From: CAZEYI01 sp964422855
GTDB lineage: Bacteria > Patescibacteriota > Gracilibacteria > Absconditabacterales > Absconditicoccaceae
DNA length: 34,612 nt
Reading direction: 5' to 3'
NCBI GenBank assembly: GCA_964422855.1
Contig: CAYRCS010000009.1
Span: 1-34,612, forward strand
The notes below the pieces were generated by a model. That model was not told where the DNA came from. It worked only from the letters and a program-made list of their open reading frames with translations, and made no database searches. Position 1 is the stretch's first letter. The number at the start of each line of letters is the position of its first letter. Of this stretch, positions 1-10,443 are shown piece after piece. A program made the translations under genes and the position numbers.

Positions 1-36
1 AGCTACCTATAAATCTATCTCTCAATAATTGTATTA

Positions 37-61
37 AATCCCGCGAAATCGGGATTTTTTT
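37..61 (+). terminator. Intrinsic terminator of an upstream gene
   Basis: Seven-base-pair stem (AATCCCG / CGGGATT) with a six-base loop, followed directly by a T-run. It would end transcription arriving from a gene to the left of the window and insulates the promoter that starts about 13 bases later. Confidence 0.8.
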
Positions 62-73
62 GTTGCTCAAAAT

Positions 74-102
74 TTGACATATATTTAAAAAGTATGTATA
101 AT
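74..102 (+). promoter_or_regulatory. Consensus sigma70 promoter of the first surface-protein gene
   Basis: TTGACA at 74-79 and TATAAT at 97-102 are separated by exactly 17 bases, so both hexamers match the housekeeping consensus. The ATG of the 983-aa surface protein lies at 137, giving a 5' leader of about 25-30 bases. The same arrangement recurs ahead of the paralogous gene at 3190. Confidence 0.85.
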
Positions 103-136
103 AAGTTTATGTTCTCTTTACTATACCACCACAACA

Positions 137-3088
137 ATGAACAAATTTCTCAAATCATGACTTGGATTTGTCGCTATGGCCTGACTTGCGAGTGGATCGC
201 TTTTTGCGTTCAGCATCTCGACCAGTATCGATAATGCACTCCAAGTTATCAAGACTATCTGGGTAACATCTGATGGTACGACCAACAACCCTCCTTTCGT
301 GACTATGGATGGGAGTAGTGGCTATGTCAGTATCGGAACTACTGCAAGCGGAGAGACACTTAATGTATCGGGGACTGCATATATGCAACATGGCAATCGA
401 TGATGGGAATATCTAGCTGAACAGCTTTATCCTGGTATACAAAATATCGGTGGACGATATAGAAGTGGCACACAACTATGGCATCAGTGAGTTGCNNNNN
501 NNNNNGCTATTACCGATGGACCATTGTCATATATCAGATGGACCGATGACAGTAATAACAATGAGATGATAGCCGGAATAGATGAAGAGGGTGCTTGACT
601 CAAATATTCTGACAACCGACAACTACAATCTTTGGGACAAACATTTTCGAATCTTATATGAGTAGCTAGAGACGAATTGCAAGTTATGTTTGATATGTAT
701 AATTTTAACAACTACAGAAATGGTATTAGAATAGATCAAGATTGATTGTTTTATGAAAATGAAACTTGACCTATACATATATTTGACAGAAGTGGTCATG
801 TAGGTATTAATACTATTAACCCAACTGAGAACTTTGCATTATCTGGTACTTTCAACCTACAATATAATGATAATTTTTGATACAATGCACTCTTGGGATA
901 TAACGATCCATTCTTTAATGGTGCTTTAGGATTCTTATATGGATGAAGTACTACATCTACCATGGTTGGTATCTTCCCATGATATTCAGGGACAGGCAAA
1001 ATAGGTGTGATGATCAATAATGATAATCCTAATACTGCTTCCTCTGTGGCTGTAGAACCTGGTGCTGCAAGTATAACTAGATCTATTGATACTGCTAATA
1101 CCATAGTTAATCAACTATCTGTTACTGATTCTGGTGTTATTATAACAACTTCATGAAATCAAAACTTCTGGTTCACCAAAGATAGAAAATTCTGAGCAAG
1201 AACAAACGCTCCTGGTAATACTATAGATATCGCCCAAGTTACGGTACCAAATACCTTGGGCTTGAGACTTTCTGCAGGTGCGGGTAATTCTGGGCAAGTA
1301 CTATGACTGGACAACAATGGCGATGTGGTGATGGTGGGCAATGTTGGTGGATTTTGATGATCTGGTGGAACAAATTACTGGACACAAAATGGTAATGATA
1401 TGTATCCTACAACTCTCACTAATAATCTATGAATAGGAACAACTACCCCTATAGCTATGCTCAATGTATCGTGATCCATATTGGGCACATTGCTGAATCC
1501 ATACGGTGTTACTGGAAATTTGATATTGGATAATGGCGGTCTTTTGTGATTCCCCTTTGTTGGTTCTCATGCAATATCTCCCAATGGATCTATAATGTTG
1601 GCTGGTATTGAAACATTGAGTCAAACACCATCACTAGTTAATTTAAATGTGCCCTATAACTCATCAACTATAATACAAGCAACTTCATCAGCAGCACAAC
1701 TACGATACTGTAATACCATATGATGTGGTGATATTCAAGGCATCAATGGGATTGAAGCAGATATATATGGAACAATCGTTCATTGATATGCTACTGGAAA
1801 CAATTCTTATAATACCAAATGGCAAAATGCTAGTGGTTCGGAACTCATGCGCATAACCAATAGTGGTAGTGTTGGTATAGGAATAAATAATCCATCAGAA
1901 ACCTTGTCTCTATCTGGGACTGCTCTTATGGAAAATAACAACCGATGATGGGAATTTGCTAATGATACACTAGTTCCTACAATCAATCGTATTGGCGGAT
2001 GGTTTGCGAGTTGATCTGAATATGTACAACAATCGATAGTCGATGTCTTCAATGGACTCCCTATAGCAAATATGTGACGATATGATACAAATACCAACGA
2101 AGTAAGCAATTTCACAGCATTTAGACAAAGTGCTACTATGCACTACAACTCTGATAGGACCAATCTCAACAATGGATTGCGAAATGGTATAGATATTACA
2201 CCCAACGATGTAGAAATAAAATATGATCAAAACAATATCAGTGGTAATTATATAGAACTCAACCTAGGTCCTCTATGATTTGGCGTCAATGGTATAGGCT
2301 TTACCCATATGTTTACCAATAGTGGTTATGTTGGCATCAACAATGTAAACCCATCTCATACACTGAGCGTTTCTGGTACCTTTGTAGCAAATGATGGAAC
2401 AAATGGTTTTGAAGCAGGCCCCAACCTCCTATGAGCGGGGATACCTGGAGCTATGAGTAAATATGTCACTGGTACTCAATTATGATTTGTGTTTGCAGGA
2501 AATCCTGGAGCAAACCCACTCTTTAATGCATGAGCTGGAGCATATCTCTGATTTATCGATATGACATGATCTACTAATATGTCCGTCATCTCAGCAAAGT
2601 CTGGTGAAATAGAGTTTACTATCAAACAAAATGGCATAGATGAAGCTGAGTTTGACTTCAATCCAGATTACTTGGCGATCAAAAGCAACAGCTGACGAGA
2701 CAACCTATGGATTGACTTCAATACAAACTTCTTTGGTATCAATACCTCATCTCCTCAGAAAGCACTGCATGTTAGTGGAGCAATAGTCTCCAGCACGATG
2801 AATATCAATGGAGCATATGATGGGGTTATAGATGTGCAGAGCGTCAATGCTATATTTGTTGATACAAGTTCAGGTAATGTTGATATTCGTGGATTGAGTA
2901 ATGGTGTGATCTGACAGATAGTGACTATCGTAAGGGTAGAAAATGGATGAAATACTCTTACTATATACAACAACAGCAACAGTAATGCCTCAGATTTTCG
3001 AAACCCTTGATCTATAGATCTCAATATGGGAACCAATCGTGGATTGCAGTTTATATATAATGGATATAATTGGATGCAGATACAATAA
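137..3088 (+). CDS. Exported repeat-rich surface protein (fibre/adhesin-like), 983 aa
   Basis: The frame is continuous only if TGA is glycine; it ends at TAA. Residues 1-25 form a signal peptide (Lys near the start, Gly/Ala-rich hydrophobic core, SLFAF end). A conserved N-terminal segment follows (ISTSIDNALQVIKTIWVTSD), nearly the same as in the next gene. The rest is Asn/Gly/Ser/Thr-rich and carries about five modules of the type VGIxxxxPxxxLxVSGT, near residues 222-239, 431-447, 579-597, 731-748 and 865-882. Such modules are common in large secreted proteins of candidate-phyla bacteria and resemble phage-fibre or trimeric-adhesin shafts. A segment near residues 80-116 (GTAYMQHGNRGWEY) recurs near 597-630 (GTALMENNNRGWEF), so there is internal duplication. 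No anchor was seen. A 10-N gap at 496-505 keeps the frame at its stated length. Export and surface location are inferred; the ligand is unknown. Confidence 0.85.
496..505. other. Assembly gap, 10 N
   Basis: Ten undetermined bases lie inside the 983-aa surface-protein gene (residues about 120-123). The reading frame on both sides agrees with the nominal gap length, so the gene is probably intact here. Confidence 0.95.
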
Positions 3089-3126
3089 ACTTCAATCTAA
3101 AAAAACGGCAAAAACTCATCCAAAAT

Positions 3127-3155
3127 TTGACAGATAAACCAAAAACACATATAAT
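3127..3155 (+). promoter_or_regulatory. Consensus sigma70 promoter of the second surface-protein gene
   Basis: TTGACA at 3127-3132 and TATAAT at 3150-3155 with a 17-base spacer. The -10 element lies inside a hairpin that would terminate the upstream gene, so promoter and terminator share bases. The bases just before the -35 (CAAAATTTGACA) match those ahead of the first gene, as expected if the promoter was duplicated with the gene. Confidence 0.8.
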
Positions 3156-3171
3156 TGAGTATGTGTTTTTT
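3141..3171 (+). terminator. Intrinsic terminator overlapping the next promoter
   Basis: Stem AAAAACACATA / TATGTGTTTTT (3141-3151 and 3160-3170) with an eight-base loop and a run of T at the 3' side. It lies 52 bases past the TAA of the first surface-protein gene. The -10 box of the following promoter straddles the 5' arm and the loop. Confidence 0.65.
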
Positions 3172-3189
3172 AGTATACCATCTCTCCTC

Positions 3190-5685
3190 ATGAAAAACTT
3201 TTTGAAACAATACATCTGACTTATCGGTGCAGTAGCACTTACTGGTGGATCGCTTTTTGCGTTCAACATATCAACCAGCATCGATAATGCTCTCCAAGTC
3301 ATCAAGACTATCTGGGTGACTTCTGATGGGACAACGACCAATGCTCCTTTTGTGACTATGGACGGGAGCGGGAAGTACGTGAGTATCGGAACTACTGCCA
3401 GCGGAGAGACTCTCAGCGTATCTGGTTCTCTCTTTGCTCAAGACAACGAGACCAAAATTTTTGCAGGTAATGATGGAACAGCAGCATTTTGATTCCCAAT
3501 AGCTGGAGCATATATGGGTATAGATGCCACCGCTTCATCTGGAGCAACTGCAGGTATAGTTGCATATGATACGAGAGCTCTAGATCCAAACGATGGCAAA
3601 CTATGAGTTAATATTGCAACAAATTCAAATCTTGGTATTAACGGAGCGGAATCCGAAGCTTCTCTCAATACAAGCAGAGGTGAAAATATGGATCTCAAAG
3701 TAGAAGTATGATTTGATTTCTCTAACTACGATCAACAAAATCATACGTGATTTGTAACATCACAAAATAGAGCAGAAATAAGTATGGATGCCGATCATAT
3801 CAATATATTTACCGAATCATGAGTAGTACGTACCGCTACTGGTGGTGGCGATGATTTTGATTATAGCAATAGTCAATCATCTAACATACAAATAGATACT
3901 AACTATATCAAAATATATGGGAACGGCTGATTTGCTGATATGTATTTTAATAGTTCTCTATGACTCTTCTGATTTGCACAGAACAATCCTGGCAATACTA
4001 TCGATATAGGATGATCTTATATCAACGGTACTCTATGATTGCGTTTTTCAAATCGACAAAATGCTTCAGGCCAGATACTTGGTATCAACAATAGTGGTGA
4101 CGTTATCACTTTGGGCAATATAAACTCATTTGGTGGTGGCGGAGGGTGACCAACTGGTCCATGGGAATATGGAGCTGGGTCACCGCAGTCAGCGCAGATT
4201 AGAGGAGCTGGAAATACATCCAATGGCCCTCGAGCAGTCGTTGGTGGACTCAATAATGTCTGAGATGGTTATGCAGCATTTGTGTGAGGAGGTTTGTATA
4301 ATGAAGCTTCAAGTAGTGGTAACGTAGCAGTATGAGGTGCATATAACAGATCACACTGATCGCTTCTTAGTACCATCGTATGAGGGACATACAATACTAT
4401 CAATAGTGGTGGGAATGTATCATTTATAGGTGGATGATCAGACAATACTATCAATGACAGAAATAGTGCTATCCTTGTGGGTAACAACAATCTCATAGAT
4501 GGCACATCTAGTACTATCTGATGAGGAGAATATAATACCGTACATAGCAGCGCTACCCAATCATTTATCGGAGGAGGTAGCGGTAATGCGACATCATGAA
4601 GCCTATCGTTTATCGGTGGAGGTAGCGACAATATCCTAGCATGACTATATGCTACAATTGTTGGTGGTGCAACAAATATCTTGAATGGCAATTATGGTTT
4701 TATAGGAGGATGACTTTCAAATGTTCTTAGTGTATGAGCTTTGTATAGCTTTATCGGTGGTGGTGAAAATAATTCTGTCACTGACCGATACTCATCTATT
4801 GTATGAGGATTAAATAATGTAAACCAATCAGAAAAGTCCTTTATCGGATGAGGTGAAGGTAATAATATAGACCTCAATAGCGGGCTATCTGCTATCGTTG
4901 CTGGGTCAGGCAATACTATCACACCTTGATCTACTCACTCATTTATAGGAGGTGGATTTAACAACATAGTAGACAATGCTCCCGCATCATTTATAGGATG
5001 AGGTAATAATAATTATATCGGATCATGATGACCAGTAGCCATAGATTATCCAAATACCATAGGATGAGGTAATAATAATAGAGCATTGTGAATTCTCAAT
5101 ACCATAGCATGATGATATAATAATACCGCCAATGGCACATTATTTACTATATGATGAGGAAATAACAATAGTATTGATGCAGATGGTGATGGTAGTACCA
5201 TAGCATGATGATCCAACAATGCAATGACTTGATATGGAAACAAGAATATCATAGGTGGTGGACAATTCAATATGATTGCTGACTGAAGCAACAGCACTAT
5301 CGGTGGTGGATGATTTAATGCTATAACCTGAACAGATAGTACTATCCCATGAGGGAGAAACAATGTAGTCAGTGGATCGAGTTCTTTTGCTGCAGGACAA
5401 TATGCTCAAGCTCTTACCGACAATACCTTTGTCTGGAATAGTAGCTTCTCTCCATTTATTTCTACTCTACCAAACACATTCTTAGTTAATGCACAAAATG
5501 GTGTTGGTATCAATACCAACGATACAAATAGCAAAACACTAAGAGTTAACTGATCAGTACAAGCAAACGATTACTATTCTGCAAACAACAATCAAGGTAT
5601 GACAACAACACTTACAAATATAGGTGGTGGTGGATGTAACATGACATTTGAAAATGGATTGTTGATATCTACGTCAGGTTGTTAA
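3190..5685 (+). CDS. Exported GGGxN beta-roll repeat surface protein, 831 aa
   Basis: Signal peptide at residues 1-25 (MKNFLKQYI...GGSLFAF). The first roughly 85 residues closely match the previous gene, so the two are paralogs with a shared head and different bodies. The middle (about 90-340) is Asn/Asp/Ser-rich. Residues 350-739 hold about 24 copies of a 13-21-residue repeat built on FIGGGxxN or TIGGGxNN, similar to left-handed beta-roll repeats of trimeric adhesin heads and to widespread GGG-N-T-A-S-G repeats. A VGINTNDTN...LRVNGS module follows the repeats, close to the C-terminus. In-frame TGA is frequent and often lies in the Gly triplets. There is no visible anchor. The next gene starts 20 bases after the stop and probably shares the transcript. 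The adhesin or surface-coat role is inferred from architecture. Confidence 0.85.
4237..5408 (+). repeat. About 24 tandem protein repeats of the FIGGGxxN type
   Basis: Residues 350-739 of the 831-aa protein. Each unit has a beta-strand-like hydrophobic pair, two or three glycines and an Asn (VVGGLNN, FIGGGSDN, TIGGGEYN, FIGGGENN, TIAGGYNN and so on), then a variable 6-13-residue linker often containing S, T, N and G. The protein period is regular but the DNA is not: Gly codons differ between units and include TGA. Confidence 0.85.
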
Positions 5686-5705
5686 TCTTTACTAGGCTAT
5701 AGACA

Positions 5706-8264
5706 ATGAAAAAAATTGGAGGTTTGTGATTGATTGGATCAATATTATTAAGCTGAGCGACATACGCGCTTACGCTTGCTTTTCCCAATAGTCTCACAAC
5801 ACTCTACCCTGGTATAGATGGACAATACTCGCCTGTTAATTTCAATGTACAAAATGGTTTCTGAGGGATGTTCTTCTGGAGAAATAATGTGACAGTTGCC
5901 CCTACTACTGTACAAGTTGGCATCCAAACTGTGACAGGATGTACGCAGCAACTCAGAGGTCTGTATTACAATAATCAAAGATGAGCAAGACTCTGGCCCA
6001 TCGATCAAAATACTCTTACCGGATTGCAAACTATTGATAGTGGATATAATGCGATGACACTTACTGGCGGATTGTTTACAAGCTGTAGTGGCAAGCCAGC
6101 TGGTGCTGTTTATGGTGCTGTAACTCAGTATCGAGGCAATCATGCTTTCCATATAATAGGAGGAGTAAATTATGATTTTGTAAATAAAACATGGCTGCCA
6201 ACATTTGGACAGACATTATACAAATATAGTAACACATCTGCATCTGGATGGATCTTCGATTCACAAGGAGCTATAGGACAGATGCTTGGTAGTTTCCAAT
6301 GTGGTAACACTATCATAGAAGCCTGAGAACAATGTGATGATGGGAACCAAAACAACAATGATAGTTGTAGTAATACTTGTACACTTACTGCGCAGCCTGT
6401 CTGTGGTAATGCTATCCTCCAATGAGCAGAACAGTGTGATGATGGCAATACAAACAATAACGATGGCTGTAGTGCACAATGTACATTTGAGATCCCACAA
6501 ACATGTGGTCTATCAGGTAACTTGGTACCAAATCCATGATTTGAATCATATATCCAATGTCCTACAGACTTTTCACACTTTACGTGATATGCAGCATCAT
6601 GGTACTCACCAAGTCCAAATGCAGATTATATGCGTTTAGGATGTCCATTTGGTACGTGAATAGCTAGTGCTGCCCAGCAATTCCCACATGGAGGAAGTAG
6701 TGGTATGGTACATATATTAACATATGCAAGCAACATACCAGGAGCAGGTAGAGAATATATAGCAGCACAATTAGTTGCTCCTATGCAGATAGGAAAACGT
6801 TATAACGTATGATTCTGTTATGCGACTACTGCAATCTCAAATTACATCAGTGATAAGATAGGTATGTTATTCTCAACAGGTACATATCCCACAAACGTAT
6901 TTTGGAGTGCGATCACACAGACACCACAATTTGAACATACAGGATATATAGTATGAACATGATGGACGTGTGTATCGGGTACTATACTAGCTGATAAGGC
7001 ATACGAACGTTTCACGATAGGAAGCTTCCATACAAATTCATGACAGAGCATGATACCAAACCCTATGTGGAATTCATGAGTAGCAGTACCATGATATAAT
7101 ATAGCTAGTTATCTAATTGATGATGTATTTGTATCTGAAGAATGTGCATCATCTCCTGCTCCATACTGTGGCGATGGTATCAAAAATGGCAACGAACAAT
7201 GTGATGGAGGTATCTCATGTAACAGTAACTGTACCAACAAAACATCATGATGAGGTGGTGGAACTCCTTCCAATCCTAAAGATGTCTGTCCAGATGGAGA
7301 TTATTCATCAAGTTATTATGACAAATCTTGTGGCAAGGCGCCAAAACATGATGCTGCTCCTATACCAGAACCTATTGGTAAAGCATGTATCTACTCTGAT
7401 GAACAATACTTAACTAAATGACCGTTTACTGACACAATCAGTCATTGGTGATATCCGTATACCGAATTGATGCGTATCTCATGTTTGCATAGAGGTAGAG
7501 GTACATCGAAAGGTTTGTGGATATACGAACCAAATGGTGATATAACCAGGGCTGAAGCTATCAAGACCTTTGTGAAAATACTTGGCATAGAATTTAAGGA
7601 CTTCACTATCCAAACTGAAGATAAACTATATCCTAATCCAACACAGTTTGCTGATGTCGGACAAGATAACTGGTTTGCATGGTATGTAGATTATGCTGCG
7701 AAGAAGTGATTATTGGATGGACTTGTAACGATCAAAGACGGCAAACAATATCTCAATCCTGATGCAGAGATCACAAGATACGAATCTATCAAGCTGATGA
7801 TGCTCGCATATGATATGATCGATAAATCTAAGGTTGCTCTGACTGGTAGATCAGTCATGGGCGATGTGATAGATGCAAACAATCCATACTTCCAATACAT
7901 CAGAAAAGCTGAACTTCTTGGCTTTATATCATGAGTACCACAACAAAATGGTAGCTACAACTTTGAAGGACAAAGAGATATTACCAGAGCTGAATTTGCT
8001 AAGATAGTGTCTGTACCATTTGCTGATCAGATGTTTGATATACTTGATCTGGTACAACAAAGTGGATTGTATCGTATGGTAATCGAAGCTATTAATAAAT
8101 CGACATCGGACAAGACTGTCTTTGCCTTCCATCTCTTTGCACAATTGGAAAGTATCCCTACGGATGTCTTTATCAAACAATACAAAGTACAAAAGAAAAT
8201 ATTCTTGGATACACTCAAGGTAGTAGTGATGAAGCCATTGTTGGAGGCTCAGGAAGAGGAATAG
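5706..8264 (+). CDS. Exported Cys-rich, lectin-like protein with three SLH domains, 852 aa
   Basis: Ends at TAG. Signal peptide at residues 1-23. Residues about 28-195 form a domain I cannot name (YPGIDGQYSP...). DUF4215-type Cys-rich repeats lie near 199-226 (CGNTIIEAGEQCDDGN) and 233-262 (CGNAILQGAEQCDDGN), and a shorter one near 488-512. Residues about 271-480 begin NLVPNPGFESYIQCP and resemble a carbohydrate-binding-like domain common in surface proteins of Bacteroidetes. Three S-layer homology domains follow near 571-625, 648-705 and 717-775, with the typical ITRAE motif or close variants, and a 75-residue helical tail ends the protein. SLH domains bind cell-wall polysaccharide, so this is likely an S-layer or wall-bound protein presenting a sugar-binding head. 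It lies 20 bases after the preceding surface-protein gene. Confidence 0.9.
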
Positions 8265-8283
8265 GAAAAATTTTAGAATAATA

Positions 8284-8308
8284 AAAACGCCCTGAGTGGG
8301 GCGTTTTT
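8284..8308. terminator. Bidirectional intrinsic terminator between convergent genes
   Basis: Symmetric stem AAAACGCCC / GGGCGTTTT with a short loop, A-run on the left and T-run on the right. It lies between the + strand SLH-protein gene (stop at 8264) and the - strand 501-aa gene (stop at 8312), so it can serve both. Confidence 0.85.
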
Positions 8309-8311
8309 ATA

Positions 8312-9817
8312 TTATGTGTGTGGTCGACAATTTTTACTGTGCACATGCAATATCTTCTTTTGATCTTCTGTATTAGCTTCAATAGTAAGTCTATTGATTC
8401 ACTGAAACTCGCAAGCTTCTGACTTCTTATCTACCTTATCAAATATATCTCCCGCATTTACTCAATTTTTATAAACTGTTGCCCATACTTCATAACCACG
8501 AAGATTTTTATCGATAAGTTTATACTTCCCATCCTTCATAGCGATGATGCAATATCAACTATACTCTATAGCTTGTGCAGATGGTCATTCTTCTCGATGC
8601 TTTGTATGAAACCACTCACCTTCTTCTCCTGGTATATACCAGTACTCCTTGTTTTCCATAGTTCGAATACGGAATCACTTGATATTCTGTTGATTATAGC
8701 TTGCATGAATTTTGCACATCTTATTTTTGTCCAATGGATTTTCCACATATACGATACTACCATCGATAGATTTTATTAGTAATTTTTTACCACTATTTCA
8801 TTTGATTATAATGACATAGTCTGTGTGTATGGCAATGTCATCAAATACCTCTGCTCATTCAGGATCTTTCCAATATGTATTCGTATCGAGACAGAATATA
8901 CGACTTTGTCATGATTGACTATTGTTTTGAATAACTATGTTGCCTAGGAATTTATGTGTTTGAATCTGATCAACGTTATACACCATATCAATACTTGGAA
9001 CAAGCGCCATCTCATTATCAAAAACGAAGTGCCCAAATGAATTGGTATATTCATAATTTCTATGTTTGGAGATGGGTGTTTTTTGTTTTTCGCTATCATA
9101 CAAACAAGTCGCGTCACTAGCTAATATAATATGTTTATTCCCATCTTTTATAATTATATTTCCTAGCTGATTTTTGTATATCTGGTCAAAAGATGTTTGT
9201 CCATTATAGCTAAACGGACTAATCGTATCTTCTATTTTGTCCACAAGAGATTGTTTTGCGTTAGGATGGCGAACAGTTTTGTATGTGAAAAATAATTCCA
9301 TCCCCTTTTGCTCTGGATAACAATGTTTGTTTCATGCTGTTTCTGACTCTCGTTGTGTGATTTCTTGTCATTCTATATCTCTATAAAATTTCTTGGTGTG
9401 GATATTTATAAATCATGAACCACTTCATTTTGATGACGGTCATTCTTCTATGGCAACGACATCTGCCGAAACCACATTAATTTCACCAAACCTCGTATTT
9501 CATTGAGCATCTGACCGAGGTTCTTTGGATCAAGATAAAAACAAAGAATATCACATGGCAGCCAAAGTATTCCCTTTGTAACGAACCACAGTATGATCCA
9601 TTTTTTTTACTATGTTTATATCCTGTAGTCATTGTGGAACTTGCCCGTTAGGAAAGTAATCTGCATATTCAAAAAGTAGGCCAATCATTTTCCCATAAGC
9701 ATCTCAGGTTTTTGGCAATCATCTTCCATCTATATTGTCTCTACCTGTATTTGGTAATATATGAGGTTTGTTTGTTATTTGTGGCTGATCTGTTGATGAA
9801 TATACAGAAAGAGTCAT
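8312..9817 (-). CDS. Uncharacterised protein, 501 aa
   Basis: Continuous on the - strand with TGA as Gly, from ATG at 9817 to TAA at 8314-8312. I do not recognise a family. There is no signal peptide or membrane segment (it starts MTLSVYSSTDQPQITNKP), suggesting a cytoplasmic protein or non-classical export. The sequence is rich in short beta-like segments ending in charged turns, such as LGNIIIKDGNKHIILAS, LGNIVIQNN, YVIIKGNSGKKLLIKS and YCIIAMKDGKYKLIDKN. This hints at a WG-repeat-like or propeller-like fold, but the repeats are too irregular to be sure. Codon use, including in-frame TGA, resembles its neighbours. It is a single-gene unit between two symmetric terminators, convergent with the SLH-protein gene. 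Confidence 0.75.
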
Positions 9818-9834
9818 GTTGCCTACAAATCTAA

Positions 9835-9863
9835 AAATTATTTATACTTTACACATATGTCAA
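9835..9863 (-). promoter_or_regulatory. Possible promoter of the 501-aa gene
   Basis: On the - strand TTGACA (9863-9858) matches the -35 consensus. Seventeen bases on lies a weak -10 (TAATTT, 9840-9835) in an AT-rich stretch; other -10 registers are possible. The start codon is at 9817. Confidence 0.45.
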
Positions 9864-9910
9864 TTATATACAACACTATTTATCTATTTTAGCAATATTC
9901 GCAGCTATGT

Positions 9911-9938
9911 AAAAAGCAGCTCAATTGAGCTGCTTTTT
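9911..9938. terminator. Perfect palindromic terminator after the 113-aa gene
   Basis: Perfect inverted repeat: 12-base arms AAAAAGCAGCTC / GAGCTGCTTTTT around AATT. It lies immediately downstream of the - strand 113-aa gene and upstream of the 501-aa gene, separating the two transcripts. Its symmetry lets it work in both directions. Confidence 0.85.
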
Positions 9939-9941
9939 GCT

Positions 9942-10283
9942 TTATTTTCCGCCTTTGATCGTTTTCATAAGTTTTTTACGAACGTATCCGGCGATAGGTA
10001 CTTGTACTACTTCTGAACCTCCTGACGGAGTTCTGATAAATCTATAGCCATCTGGATCGACACGGAGTCTCGTTTCTCGACAGACTTTTCTCCCTCTGAA
10101 AAATCGCGTATAGTCATGTCCCTTTGGGTTTGTTACTACTGCGAGAACGCCTAACTCCTTACCTTCTTCGATGGTGAGTTTTCTCTTTGGGTATTCAAAT
10201 TTCTTGCCTCACTTGAGTCTATTTGCTTGTTTCTGAGACTTCGCTTTGTTTGCCGCGATACCGCGTTTGTTGGTTCTTGCCAT
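9942..10283 (-). CDS. Small, highly basic protein of unknown function, 113 aa
   Basis: ATG at 10283 to TAA at 9944-9942. The N-terminus is dominated by Lys, Arg, Asn and Gln (MARTNKRGIAANKAKSQKQ), followed by a possibly folded part (KLTIEEGKELGVLAVVTNP, YRFIRTPSGGSEVVQVPI) and a basic tail ending KTIKGGK. The composition is like a ribosomal or nucleic-acid-binding protein, but I cannot match it to a named ribosomal protein. It contains one in-frame TGA glycine. It is a single-gene unit with a strong terminator directly after the stop, and an inverted repeat in its leader might regulate it. RNA or DNA binding is inferred from charge only. Confidence 0.8.
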
Positions 10284-10311
10284 CAGGAAAAATAATGCGT
10301 AAATTTGTATT

Positions 10312-10337
10312 CACAGTATTGTTTTACTGTGTTTTTT
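10312..10337. repeat. Inverted repeat in the divergent folD / 113-aa gene spacer
   Basis: CACAGTA (10312-10318) and TACTGTG (10325-10331) flank TTGTTT, followed on the + strand by six T. Read on the + strand it looks like a small terminator, but no + strand gene precedes it. Read on the - strand it lies about 29-52 bases ahead of the start codon of the basic protein, where an operator or leader hairpin could sit. The rest of the 160-base spacer shows no convincing promoter hexamers. Confidence 0.4.
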
Positions 10338-10443
10338 CAAATACAAAGAGGATATATTGTAATAATCTATGAAAACGATACACTTAGTGATAAGTACGGC
10401 GACTCATTAATTATTGGTTGATTCATTATATATTGCACAAGAT

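Noticed and set aside
4237..5408. CRISPR-like or satellite DNA array
   Set aside because: The periodicity is in the protein, not the DNA; units differ in length and sequence and lie inside a coding frame.
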